NCBI RefSeq assembly: GCF_017161405.1
Contig: NZ_CP071051.1
Coordinates: forward strand, 1,426,001 to 1,490,000
From: Leucobacter sp. CX169
Lineage (GTDB): Bacteria; Actinomycetota; Actinomycetes; Actinomycetales; Microbacteriaceae
Direction: 5' to 3'
DNA length: 64,000 nucleotides
Shown: piece after piece, positions 1 through 9,025 of the stretch
How positions within the stretch are numbered: the first letter of the stretch is position 1
How the letters are laid out: each line of letters opens with the position of its first letter
The notes under the pieces: model-generated
The model's database searches: none
The model's input: only the letters and a program-made list of their open reading frames with translations
Told to the model about the DNA's origin: nothing
Program-made: the position numbers and the translations under genes

Positions 1-1
1 C

Positions 2-490
2 CGGCCGCAACTGCTCATCGTCGATGGCGGCGAGCCGCAGGTGAAGGCCGCGGCACGCGCCCTCGAGGAGCAGGGAATCACCGATGTCGTGCTCTGCGGG
101 GTCGCGAAGCGTCTCGAAGAACTGTGGCTGCCGGGGGACCCGTTCCCAGTAATCCTGCCTCGGTCGAGTGAGGCACTGTTTATGGTGCAGCGCGTCCGCG
201 ATGAGGCGCATCGATTCGCGATTACTTTTCAGCGTCAGACTCGGAAGGCGAGCATCTCCAGTCAGCTTTCCGAGATCCCGGGACTCGGTCCCAAGCGCGT
301 GAAGGCTATCCTCAGTCACTTCGGCTCGGTCGCCAGACTACGGACGGCCAGCCTCGAGGAGATTGCCGCGGCGCCCGGGGTGGGAATGCAGCTGGCGGCG
401 TCAATAGTTCGGCATCTTGGCAGCCCGAGTGAGGGTACGCTAGAGGACGACCGCACCACCCAGACGCCGGACGAGGAGGACAGCCCGTGA
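2..490 (+). CDS. uvrC: UvrABC excinuclease subunit C, C-terminal part (5' end outside window)
   Basis: This is the C-terminal 162 residues of UvrC, the subunit that makes both incisions during nucleotide excision repair in the cytoplasm. The visible part holds the end of the RNase H-like nuclease domain (IVDGGEPQV, then [20 protein letters not shown] with the family's conserved DEAHRFA), followed by a tandem helix-hairpin-helix DNA-binding domain (IPGLGPKR and APGVGMQLA). The frame is open to the left edge, so the start lies outside. The TGA stop overlaps the GTG start of rapZ (GTGA), which suggests translational coupling. The uvrC-rapZ-whiA order is the usual actinobacterial one. Confidence 0.96.
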   Translation, partial: RPQLLIVDGGEPQVKAAARALEEQGITDVVLCGVAKRLEELWLPGDPFPVILPRSSEALFMVQRVRDEAHRFAITFQRQTRKASISSQLSEIPGLGPKRVKAILSHFGSVARLRTASLEEIAAAPGVGMQLAASIVRHLGSPSEGTLEDDRTTQTPDEEDSP

Positions 491-1362
491 ATGCCTTGCA
501 GTCCGAGCAAGAGATCCTGATCGTGACCGGCATGTCGGGTGCCGGTCGGAGCACCGTCGCGAACGCGCTCGAGGACCTCGGCTGGTACGTCGTCGACAAC
601 CTGCCGCTCCCGATGCTCAAGACGTTGGCCGACATGGCAGACCGCTCAGGGGGAGCGTTGCCGAAGATCGCCGCGGTGGTCGATGTTCGCGGCCGCGACC
701 TCTTCGACGACATCCAGCAGACGGTGCGAGACCTTCGGGCGAACGCTACGGTCCGCGTGGTCTTCCTCGACGCGACCAACGACGTCCTCGTGCGTCGCTA
801 CGAGGCTGTCCGTCGCCCGCACCCGTTGCAGGGAGAAGGCACGCTCAGCGATGGGATCGTGCTCGAGCGCGAACGGCTGCAAGAACTGCGCGCCTCGAGC
901 GATGTAGTCATCGATACCTCGCGCTTCAACGTGCACGAACTCTCGACCGCGACCCGCGAACTGTTCTCCGACGACGACACCCCCGGGCTGCAATTGTCCG
1001 TGCAGAGTTTCGGCTTCAAGTATGGCTCTCCGACCGATGTGGACATCGTTGCTGACATGCGATTCCTCCCCAATCCGTTTTGGGAGCCGGAGCTACGTGC
1101 ACGTACGGGCGTCGATCCCGAGGTAAAGTCGTACGTGCTCGCGCAGGAGGGTGCCGCAGAGTTTCTCGACCACTATGTGGCCGCACTCGCCCCCGTTTTT
1201 GCCGGGTATCAGCGAGAGAACAAGCGGCACGCTTCGCTCGCAATTGGTTGCACCGGCGGTAAGCACCGCTCGGTTGCCATGGCACGGGAGCTGGCAGACC
1301 GCCTCGCGGCGCTGCCTGGGGTGCACGTGAGCGTGCGCCACCGCGACCTCGGTCGCGAATAA
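487..1362 (+). CDS. rapZ: RapZ/YvcJ-family nucleotide-binding protein
   Basis: A 291-residue P-loop protein of the RapZ (YvcJ) family. In E. coli RapZ is an RNase adaptor that senses glucosamine-6-phosphate. In actinobacteria the gene sits next to whiA and its role is less clear. The N-terminus has a Walker A motif at about residues 15-22 (GMSGAGRS, with Arg where many NTPases have Lys, as is common in this family). The C-terminal domain carries the conserved [10 protein letters not shown] signature near residue 255. The GTG start overlaps the uvrC stop. Length and both signatures match the family well. Confidence 0.95.
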   Translation: MNALQSEQEILIVTGMSGAGRSTVANALEDLGWYVVDNLPLPMLKTLADMADRSGGALPKIAAVVDVRGRDLFDDIQQTVRDLRANATVRVVFLDATNDVLVRRYEAVRRPHPLQGEGTLSDGIVLERERLQELRASSDVVIDTSRFNVHELSTATRELFSDDDTPGLQLSVQSFGFKYGSPTDVDIVADMRFLPNPFWEPELRARTGVDPEVKSYVLAQEGAAEFLDHYVAALAPVFAGYQRENKRHASLAIGCTGGKHRSVAMARELADRLAALPGVHVSVRHRDLGRE

Positions 1363-1471
1363 TCCCACGGGCAACGCTCGCCCGACTATTCTTTGCCCTA
1401 CGGATACTCGTGGGGCTCAAAATGATGTTCCGGGCCACCCGGAACAAACCCATGTGAGAGAGGAAGCCGCA

Positions 1472-2446
1472 GTGTCACCGACGGCCGACGTGAAGACCGA
1501 ACTCGTGCAGTTTGCTGCCGCAAAAACCAGCGTTCGAGTCGCAGAAACGACGACCGTGCTCCGCTTCTCTGGCGGTTTGCACACCATCTCGGGCCGGATC
1601 GCGCTCGAGTCCGAACTGCACACGCCGCAGATCGTTCAGCGTCTGCGCCGGGCGCTTGCAGAGCTCTACGGCGTTCGCTCCGAAGCGATCCAGCACCACC
1701 CCGCCAGCACCCGTCCGGGCGCTCCCGGATTCTTGGTCCGCGTCATGGACGGCGAGACCCTCGCGCGCCAGATCGGCCTGCTGGATGGTCACCGTCGTCA
1801 GATCCGCGGATTGCCGAACCGGCTCACCACCGGTGGGCGCGAAGAGCTTGCGGCCATCTGGCGCGGAGCATTCCTGGCCCGTGGCACCCTGACTGAGCCC
1901 GGCCGCTCGGCCAGCCTGGAGGTCGTCTGCCCGTCGAACGAGGCCGCGATGGCCCTCGTTGGTGCGGCCGGACGCCTGGGCGTTCCCGCGAAGAGCCGCG
2001 AGATCCGCAGCATCCACAAGGTGATGGTGCGTGATGACGAGGCGATCGGTCGCATGCTCGGCCTGATGGGTGCGCCTCAGGCCCTCGCTGCCTGGGAAGA
2101 CCTGCGCAAGCAGCGCGAGACCCGCGCCACCGCGAACCGACTCGTGAACTTCGACGACGCGAACCTTCGCCGTTCGGCGCAGGCTTCCGTCGCCGCCTGC
2201 TCGCGCGTTGAGCGTGCACTCCAGATTCTCGGCGACGAGGTGCCCGATCACCTCCGCTATGCCGGAGATCTGCGGCTCGCTCACCGCGAGGCCAGCCTCG
2301 ATGAGCTCGGCGCGCAGGCGGATCCGCCGCTCACGAAGGATGCCGTGGCAGGACGCATTCGCCGCTTGCTCGCGATGGCCGACAAGGCGGCGGAGACCCA
2401 GGGCATCCCGGGGACCGACGCCGGGCTTCCCGACGACATGAGCTAA
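1472..2446 (+). CDS. whiA: WhiA-type DNA-binding regulator
   Basis: A 324-residue WhiA homologue. WhiA is a DNA-binding protein controlling sporulation genes in Streptomyces and influencing division in other Gram-positives. The N-terminal two-thirds resembles a LAGLIDADG homing-endonuclease fold (FLARGTL, then SKSREIRSIHKVMVRDDEAIGRML-like text) and the C-terminus a helix-turn-helix in which RASLDELG-type spacing is kept (EASLDELGAQADPPLTKDAV). A GTG at 1454 is in frame, but I prefer GTG 1472, which has GAGAGGAAG about 7 nt upstream and gives the family-typical start MSPTADVKTEL. It lies about 110 bp after rapZ and is followed by a strong terminator. Confidence 0.94.
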   Translation: MSPTADVKTELVQFAAAKTSVRVAETTTVLRFSGGLHTISGRIALESELHTPQIVQRLRRALAELYGVRSEAIQHHPASTRPGAPGFLVRVMDGETLARQIGLLDGHRRQIRGLPNRLTTGGREELAAIWRGAFLARGTLTEPGRSASLEVVCPSNEAAMALVGAAGRLGVPAKSREIRSIHKVMVRDDEAIGRMLGLMGAPQALAAWEDLRKQRETRATANRLVNFDDANLRRSAQASVAACSRVERALQILGDEVPDHLRYAGDLRLAHREASLDELGAQADPPLTKDAVAGRIRRLLAMADKAAETQGIPGTDAGLPDDMS

Positions 2447-2469
2447 CGGCGTCACGCACCCTCGTGCGA

Positions 2470-2513
2470 GAAACGGCCGGACACCTGGATTATTCCGGGT
2501 GTTCGGCCGTTTC
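2470..2513 (+). terminator. Rho-independent terminator after whiA
   Basis: A 16-bp stem (GAAACGGCCGGACACC pairing with GGTGTTCGGCCGTTTC, one G.U) with a 12-nt loop, 23 nt after the whiA stop. Confidence 0.8.
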
Positions 2514-2591
2514 TGTGCGCTCGAAGCGAACCCATTTGGATAGGCATCGCGATAGGGTGGAAGGACACTGAATTAAAGGAGAAACGGCATC

Positions 2592-3221
2592 ATGGCTGCG
2601 TACACGCTCGCTGAACTTCCCTACGACTACTCCGCTCTTGAACCGCACATCAGCGGCAAGATCATGGAGCTGCACCACGACAAGCACCACCAGGCCTATG
2701 TGACCGGCGCGAACGCCGCAGTCGACGCTCTGGCTGAAGCCCGCGAGAGCGGCAACCTTGCAAACGTGAACAAGCTTGAGAAGGACCTTGCGTTCAACCT
2801 CGGCGGTCACGTCAACCACACCATCTTCTGGAACAACATGTCGCCGGACGGCGGCGGGCGCCCCGAGGGTGAGCTCGCATCGGCTATCGACGAGTTCTTC
2901 GGCAGCTTCGAAAAGTTCCAGGCACACTTCACCGCGACCGCGATGGGCGTGCAGGGCTCCGGCTGGTCGGTCCTCGCATGGGACTCGCTGGGACAGCGCG
3001 CGAACGTCGTGCAGATGTTCGATCAGCAGGGCAACCTCCCCGCTGGAACGGTTCCGCTTCTCATGCTGGACGTATGGGAGCACGCGTACTACCTCGACTA
3101 CCTCAACGTCCGCGCTGACTACGTCAAGGCATTCTGGAACATCGCGAACTGGCAGGACGTCGCGAAGCGGCTCGAGGCCGCGCGTACGCAGTCGAGCGGG
3201 CTGATTCAGCTCGGCGCATAG
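2592..3221 (+). CDS. sodA: Superoxide dismutase, Mn/Fe type
   Basis: A 209-residue Mn/Fe superoxide dismutase, converting superoxide to peroxide and oxygen. The four metal ligands are visible: His28 in ELHHDKHH, the His of GGHVNHTIFW, and the Asp and His of LDVWEHAYYLDY. GGGRPEG and the Gln-containing AMGVQGSGWSVL segment are of the kind seen in Mn-preferring enzymes, but metal choice cannot be settled from sequence. No signal peptide is seen. An AAAGGAG ribosome-binding site sits 9 nt before ATG. It is monocistronic, with terminators on both sides. Confidence 0.97.
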   Translation: MAAYTLAELPYDYSALEPHISGKIMELHHDKHHQAYVTGANAAVDALAEARESGNLANVNKLEKDLAFNLGGHVNHTIFWNNMSPDGGGRPEGELASAIDEFFGSFEKFQAHFTATAMGVQGSGWSVLAWDSLGQRANVVQMFDQQGNLPAGTVPLLMLDVWEHAYYLDYLNVRADYVKAFWNIANWQDVAKRLEAARTQSSGLIQLGA

Positions 3222-3227
3222 TACTTC

Positions 3228-3268
3228 GCGGGTCGGTTCCAGTTTCTGGGGCCGGCCCGCTTTGCTTT
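3228..3268 (+). terminator. Rho-independent terminator after sodA
   Basis: GCGGGTCGGTTCCAG pairs with CTGGGGCCGGCCCGC (G.U pairs included), followed by TTTGCTTT; it starts 7 nt after the sodA stop. Confidence 0.7.
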
Positions 3269-3354
3269 CGGCGGAAACCCGCCGATCGGTCGCCAGGGCA
3301 TCCGCCCGGCGGCATCGTCATGTAACACTCACCTTCGAGTTGAAAGGCACGTGA

Positions 3355-4371
<1,017 letters not shown>

Positions 4372-4417
4372 TCAGCGTCCCGTTTCATTTCATTTCCGCA
4401 GAAGGAGTGCTTTCGGC

Positions 4418-5620
4418 ATGCGAACCCTCGAATCTCTCGGTGATCTCAGCACCCAGACGGTCATCGTCCGATGTGACCTCAACGTCCCGCTTAGCGACGG
4501 TGTCATTACCGACGACGGCAGGATCCGGGCGTCACTCACGACGATCCGTGAGCTCACCGCAACCGGTGCGAGGGTTGTGTTGATCAGCCACCTCGGGCGT
4601 CCCGCTGGGGCGCCCGAGGTGCGGTACTCCTTGCGCCCCGTCGCCGCGCGTCTCGCCGAACTGCTCGACGCTCCCGTCGCATTCGCCGCCGACACCGTCG
4701 GCGACGAGGCCCGAAAGGCAGTGGCTGGCCTCGAGGCGGGCCAGGTAGCGCTCCTCGAGAACTTGCGCTTCTCGCCGGGGGAGACGAGTAAGGACACAGG
4801 CGAGCGGCACGCGTTTGCCGCGAAGCTCGCCGAGTTTGGTACCGCATTCGTCTCAGACGGGTTCGGCGTCATGCACCGCCGACAGGCCAGCGTCACCGAA
4901 CTCGCTGAGATCCTGCCCTCCGCTGCGGGCCGTCTCGTGCAGGCCGAGCTGGAGGTGCTCGAACGCCTGACGGTGTCGCCCGCACGCCCGGCAACGGTGG
5001 TCCTCGGGGGCTCGAAGGTGTCCGACAAGCTCGGAGTCATCGCGCACCTGATTGAGCGCGTCGACACGCTGCTCATCGGTGGCGGCATGCTCTTCACTTT
5101 CCTTGCGGCACAGGGATATCGCGTGGGCGCGAGCCTGCTCGAATCCGACCAGATCGAGACGGTGCGGGGGTATCTCGCCGAGGCCGAGCGCCGCGGCGTC
5201 CGGATCGTGCTGCCGACCGATGTCGTCGTGTCAGAGGCGTTCGCCGCCGATGCCGCGCACGAGATCGTCCCGGCGCATGACATCGAGTCGAGCGCCTTCG
5301 GCGCTGCCGGCATCGGTCTCGACATCGGTCCCGATTCCGCTCGTGCGTTTGCGGAGGCAATCATGGGATCAGCGACGGTGTTCTGGAACGGTCCCATGGG
5401 CGTCTTCGAGATGCCCGCATTCGCGAACGGTACGCGTGAGGTCGCGCGCGCCCTCACCGAAACAAGCGGCTTCACGGTCGTCGGTGGCGGTGATTCCGCG
5501 GCCGCCGTGCGCGCACTCGGATTTGCCGATGATCAGTTCGGCCACATTTCTACTGGCGGCGGCGCCAGCCTCGAGTTCCTCGAGGGAAAGCAGCTGCCTG
5601 GACTGGAGGTACTCGCGTGA
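4418..5620 (+). CDS. pgk: Phosphoglycerate kinase
   Basis: A 400-residue phosphoglycerate kinase, the ATP-forming step after GAPDH. Visible motifs are RCDLNVPL (residues 18-25), SHLGRPAG, the ENLRFSPGE segment, GGSKVSDK and the C-terminal VGGGDSAAAV / STGGGASLEFLEG nucleotide-binding loop. The frame is open further upstream into gapA, but ATG 4418 is the real start: it gives the family-typical N-terminus and has GAAGGAG about 10 nt upstream. Its TGA overlaps the GTG of tpiA (GTGA), so the two are probably translationally coupled. Confidence 0.97.
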   Translation: MRTLESLGDLSTQTVIVRCDLNVPLSDGVITDDGRIRASLTTIRELTATGARVVLISHLGRPAGAPEVRYSLRPVAARLAELLDAPVAFAADTVGDEARKAVAGLEAGQVALLENLRFSPGETSKDTGERHAFAAKLAEFGTAFVSDGFGVMHRRQASVTELAEILPSAAGRLVQAELEVLERLTVSPARPATVVLGGSKVSDKLGVIAHLIERVDTLLIGGGMLFTFLAAQGYRVGASLLESDQIETVRGYLAEAERRGVRIVLPTDVVVSEAFAADAAHEIVPAHDIESSAFGAAGIGLDIGPDSARAFAEAIMGSATVFWNGPMGVFEMPAFANGTREVARALTETSGFTVVGGGDSAAAVRALGFADDQFGHISTGGGASLEFLEGKQLPGLEVLA

Positions 5621-6405
5621 GTAATGCACGTGTCCCGCTGATTGCGGGCAACTGGAAGATGAATCTCGACCACCTGCAGGCGATCGCATTCGTGCAGAAG
5701 CTGTCGTGGGGTCTGGGTGACGTCAAGCACAACTACTCCGACGTCGAGGTGGCGGTCTTTCCGCCGTTCACTGACCTTCGCTCAGTGCAGACTCTCCTTG
5801 CCGCCGACAAGCTCGCCCTGCGCCTCGGTGCGCAAGACGTGTCGCCGCACGAGTCGGGCGCGTATACGGGCGACATTGCCGCGCCGTTCCTCGCCAAGCT
5901 CGAGGTCCACTATGTCATCGTCGGGCACTCGGAGCGCCGCGCGGGCCATCACGAAGACGACGCGATCGTGGCGGCAAAGGCCGTCGCGACCAGCCGCGCG
6001 GGCATGGTACCGGTCATCTGCATCGGAGAGACCGCGGAGGACCTCGAACTGCATGGCGCGTCGGCTGTCCCCGTCGCCCAGCTCGAAGCGTCGCTTGCGG
6101 GACTGCCCGAAGGCGCGGAGTATGTCGTGGCGTACGAGCCTGTCTGGGCGATCGGCAGCGGCCAAGCGGCGACTCCCGCACAGGCGCAGCAGGTCGCTCG
6201 CGCGCTGCGCGAGAAGATCTCCGAGTTGCGCGGAGAAGACGATGCCCAGCGCGTTCGCGTGCTCTACGGCGGCTCGGTCGCCAGCCAGAACATCGCGGGC
6301 TTCATGTCCCAGCCCGACATCGATGGCGCACTCATCGGTGGAGCAAGCTTGAAGATCGACGAATTCACCCGCATCGTGCAGTTCAGAAAGCACGTCACGG
6401 CGTAG
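5617..6405 (+). CDS. tpiA: Triosephosphate isomerase
   Basis: A 262-residue TIM-barrel enzyme interconverting dihydroxyacetone phosphate and glyceraldehyde-3-phosphate. It shows the N-terminal GNWKMN with the catalytic Lys, the catalytic His in VGHSERR, the catalytic Glu in AYEPVWAIGSG followed by the flexible loop 6, and the phosphate-binding YGGSV and GALIGGASL segments. Start GTG overlaps the pgk stop. The end of the glycolytic cluster is about 100 bp before secG. Confidence 0.97.
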   Translation: MSNARVPLIAGNWKMNLDHLQAIAFVQKLSWGLGDVKHNYSDVEVAVFPPFTDLRSVQTLLAADKLALRLGAQDVSPHESGAYTGDIAAPFLAKLEVHYVIVGHSERRAGHHEDDAIVAAKAVATSRAGMVPVICIGETAEDLELHGASAVPVAQLEASLAGLPEGAEYVVAYEPVWAIGSGQAATPAQAQQVARALREKISELRGEDDAQRVRVLYGGSVASQNIAGFMSQPDIDGALIGGASLKIDEFTRIVQFRKHVTA

Positions 6406-6502
6406 TTCACTGCCCGTCGCCCGATGATTGCGTCGGGCGACGGCTATACTAGGTCAGTGGCGCGCTGCGCCGCTCTACACTTCCACGAAAGGGTTCCCCG
6501 AC

Positions 6503-6754
6503 GTGCTCCTCGTTTTCCAGGTGATTCTGCAGGTGCTGCTGGTCATCACCAGCCTCCTGCTCATCCTGTTCATCCTGCTGCACAAGGGCCGCGGTGGCGG
6601 CCTCTCCGACATGTTTGGTGGCGGCATGATGTCGAGCCTTGGGTCGTCGGGCGTCGCAGAGCGCAACCTCAACCGCATCACGATCGTGGTCTCGATCACG
6701 TGGTTCGTGTCCATCGTGGGACTGGGCCTCATCGCCCGTTTTAGCGTTTTCTAA
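6503..6754 (+). CDS. secG: Preprotein translocase subunit SecG
   Basis: An 83-residue SecG, the small non-essential partner of SecYE in the plasma membrane. Two transmembrane helices are seen (about residues 3-23 and 57-80), separated by the conserved cytoplasmic loop LHKGRGGGLSDMFGGGM. The frame is open to 6428, but GTG 6503 is preferred: it removes a non-conserved 25-residue extension and is preceded by GAAAGGG at a 9-nt spacing. secG between tpiA and rbpA is standard for this group. Confidence 0.93.
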   Translation: MLLVFQVILQVLLVITSLLLILFILLHKGRGGGLSDMFGGGMMSSLGSSGVAERNLNRITIVVSITWFVSIVGLGLIARFSVF

Positions 6755-6823
6755 ACGCACGTAACACTTTCGCCGTTCGCCGTCGTTTCGGCGCATCCGC
6801 ATCATTAGAGGGAGAGTCTCCGC

Positions 6824-7189
6824 ATGGCTACTGGGAGCAACGCAATTCGTGGGGCCCGCGTCGGGTCAGGTCCAATGGGCGAGAAGGATCACGGATTCCA
6901 CGCCGAGCGCAACGCGGTCTCGTACTGGGACGCACTCGGCAACGAGACGATTCGCCACTTCTCGTCGGACGTTCCTGACGAGGAGATCCCCGACCAGATC
7001 GATTGCCCGCAGTCCGGCCTGCCCGCTGGTCGCGACAAGGAGAACCCTCCGAGCCTGTCCAAGCCGGAGCCCTACAAGACGCACCTCGCCTACGTGAAGG
7101 AGCGACGTACCGAGGAGGAGGCCGTCGAGTTACTCGAAGCCGCCTTGCAGAAGCTTCGCGAGCGCCGCGGTACGGCAAAGCGCGCCTAG
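6824..7189 (+). CDS. rbpA: RNA polymerase-binding protein RbpA
   Basis: A 121-residue RbpA, the actinobacterial transcription factor that binds RNA polymerase and the primary sigma factor and stabilises promoter complexes. The conserved sigma-interacting C-terminal half is clear (PEPYKTHLAYVKERRTEEEA, then a helix rich in Leu/Arg). In the core domain the cysteines that bind zinc in Streptomyces RbpA appear lost: YWD replaces a Cys-containing YWC segment and DCPQSG keeps only one Cys of the CxxC pair. The protein probably folds without zinc here. ATG is preceded by GAGGGAGAG. It is followed by a strong bidirectional terminator. Confidence 0.95.
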   Translation: MATGSNAIRGARVGSGPMGEKDHGFHAERNAVSYWDALGNETIRHFSSDVPDEEIPDQIDCPQSGLPAGRDKENPPSLSKPEPYKTHLAYVKERRTEEEAVELLEAALQKLRERRGTAKRA

Positions 7190-7206
7190 CGTACTCGCTG
7201 TCACTC

Positions 7207-7250
7207 AGCCGACGCGCACCCTGGCCCTCGGGCCGCGGTGCGCGTCGGCT
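7207..7250. terminator. Bidirectional terminator between rbpA and pgl
   Basis: A perfect 14-bp stem (AGCCGACGCGCACC / GGTGCGCGTCGGCT) with a T5 run on the + side. It separates the convergent rbpA and pgl operon ends. Confidence 0.85.
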
Positions 7251-7283
7251 TTTTGGTCGGCGCAGCGCTTGTGCGCGACCCCA

Positions 7284-8003
7284 CTATGACGTACTGAGCG
7301 CCTCGGTGTCCGCCCAGAGGACCGTCTCGACGAGACCCGAGATCCGTGCGGCTGGGAGCGGCTCCGGACCAGGAACGCGAATCTGCGCAACTGCTTCGGC
7401 TTTGCCCGCGCCAGCCGCAAGCAGCCACACCCGATCCGCTCGCCGGATGGCGTCGAGCGTGAGCGTCACGCGCTCGGGGGGCGGCTTGGGGGAGTCGCGG
7501 ACGGGAAGTGCCGACGGCACGCCTAGCCCGTCGAGCAGGAGGTCGTCTCGTCCGGGGAAGAGCGACGCGACGTGCCCGTCCGGGCCGACTCCGAAGAGAG
7601 CCAGATCGATGCGCCCGAGCGAATCCACAATCGACGCGTACCGCTCGGCGGCCGCGTCAAGGCTGAAACCGGCGTCCGAGGCGTCAACGCGATGCACCAG
7701 CGCAGGGTCGAGCGGAAGCGCACGTAGCAGCGCGTCGTCCGCCTGGAGCTCGTTGCGTTCCGCGTCGCCTGCGGGCAGCCAGCGCTCGTCCCCCCAGACC
7801 AGTGCGACGCGCGACCAGTCAACGGCGCTCACGGTTGCGTCACGCGCGATCGCCGCGAGCGCGGCAATACCCATGCTGCCGCCAGTCAACACGAATACCG
7901 GCACCCGACCGTCGCGCTGTACCTCGACGAGCACGCCGAGTGCGGCGGTGGCTATCGAGGCGGCGAGAGCCTCCTGATCCGGTGCAGTCTCGAGGCGCAT
8001 CAT
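7284..8003 (-). CDS. pgl: 6-phosphogluconolactonase
   Basis: A 239-residue 6-phosphogluconolactonase (SugarP_isomerase superfamily), the second step of the oxidative pentose phosphate pathway. It shows VFVLTGGSMG (phosphate loop, near residue 39), VALVWGDERWLPAGDAERN and FGVGPDGHVASLFPG, all typical of the family. The ATG at 8003 overlaps the stop of opcA (ATGA); a longer frame upstream is not needed. It is the last gene of the tkt-tal-pgi-zwf-opcA-pgl operon, whose genes overlap or nearly touch except for a 69-nt gap between tkt and tal. Confidence 0.94.
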   Translation of the reverse strand: MMRLETAPDQEALAASIATAALGVLVEVQRDGRVPVFVLTGGSMGIAALAAIARDATVSAVDWSRVALVWGDERWLPAGDAERNELQADDALLRALPLDPALVHRVDASDAGFSLDAAAERYASIVDSLGRIDLALFGVGPDGHVASLFPGRDDLLLDGLGVPSALPVRDSPKPPPERVTLTLDAIRRADRVWLLAAGAGKAEAVAQIRVPGPEPLPAARISGLVETVLWADTEALSTS

Positions 8004-9025
8004 GCGAGTCCCTCCGGCAGAATCAGGATGTCGGTGGTGGGGTCTCCGAGCAGCAACGGGACCCCCTCGGTGACGACGCGCTGATAGAGCTCGTCTGGTC
8101 GGAGCAGGCGGAGGTCCTCCGCGAGGCACTCCCGAAGCGGGCGGCGCGGAAGCGGCACCTCAAGCCGGGGGTGCCCGGGCTGCTCGATTGCGACGAACGC
8201 GCCGTGACTACGCGTAATTGAGATGTCGCCGTCGGGGGAGTGGATGACGACTGAGTGAATACCCCATGTGACGCCGGCGTCGAAGGGCATCTCGCGCCGG
8301 TGGACGGGCACGCCGAGCTGCAGCCGCAGCCAGGCCGCGAGCAGCGTGGTGGACGACGAATCGGGGGTGCCACTCACGGTCACATCACTGATCGTGCAGT
8401 GCGGGGCATTATCGAGTGCCGCGGCGAGCTGCGCGCGCCAGAGGGTGAGGCGGGCCCAGGCGAGGTCGGTGTCGCCCGGCTGCGAATCGTGCGCCAAGGC
8501 GCGGAGGCGATCGGCCGGGTCGAGAAACGCTCCCGAGTCGGTAATCCTGCGCTGCGCAAGGCGGCCGAGGGGCGTCTCCGCGGCGTGATCGGGCCAGATA
8601 TCAGACCACCACACGACGACCGGCGCGTCCGGGAGCAGCAGCCCTGACACGAGCCGGTCGGGCGCCGCCGCGACGGCGCCTCGCGGGAGCAGTACGATGA
8701 CCTCGCTCGCGCCGGCATCGCCGCCCACACGAATCTCCGCGTCCAGACCGTCTTTGGGCTCACGGGGCACGAGGGCGAGCTGCGAGACCCCCGGGCCAGG
8801 CCGCCCGCCGGGCTCGATGCCCGGAAGCGCGATCAGGATGACGCGCATCGGGTGCTCGCGAGAGGCGAAGTTCGCCGCCTCGATTGCCTCTTCGACTCCG
8901 TCCAGCGTGCACGGAATGACGAGGGTGAGCACGCGGCCGAGGGTAGTCGCGCCGCCCTCGATGCGCAGCGCCACCATTCGTCGGCTGAGCCCGCTAATCG
9001 TGGTGTCGGAAATCGTCTCGATCAT
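8000..9025 (-). CDS. opcA: Glucose-6-phosphate dehydrogenase assembly protein OpcA
   Basis: A 341-residue OpcA-type protein. OpcA family members are needed for full assembly or activity of glucose-6-phosphate dehydrogenase in cyanobacteria and actinobacteria. The VLTLVIPC opening, the LLPDAPVVVWWSDIWPD segment and DPADRLRALAH are typical of the actinobacterial form. It lies directly between zwf and pgl with 4-bp overlaps on both sides, which supports a role tied to Zwf. Confidence 0.92.
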   Translation of the reverse strand: MIETISDTTISGLSRRMVALRIEGGATTLGRVLTLVIPCTLDGVEEAIEAANFASREHPMRVILIALPGIEPGGRPGPGVSQLALVPREPKDGLDAEIRVGGDAGASEVIVLLPRGAVAAAPDRLVSGLLLPDAPVVVWWSDIWPDHAAETPLGRLAQRRITDSGAFLDPADRLRALAHDSQPGDTDLAWARLTLWRAQLAAALDNAPHCTISDVTVSGTPDSSSTTLLAAWLRLQLGVPVHRREMPFDAGVTWGIHSVVIHSPDGDISITRSHGAFVAIEQPGHPRLEVPLPRRPLRECLAEDLRLLRPDELYQRVVTEGVPLLLGDPTTDILILPEGLA

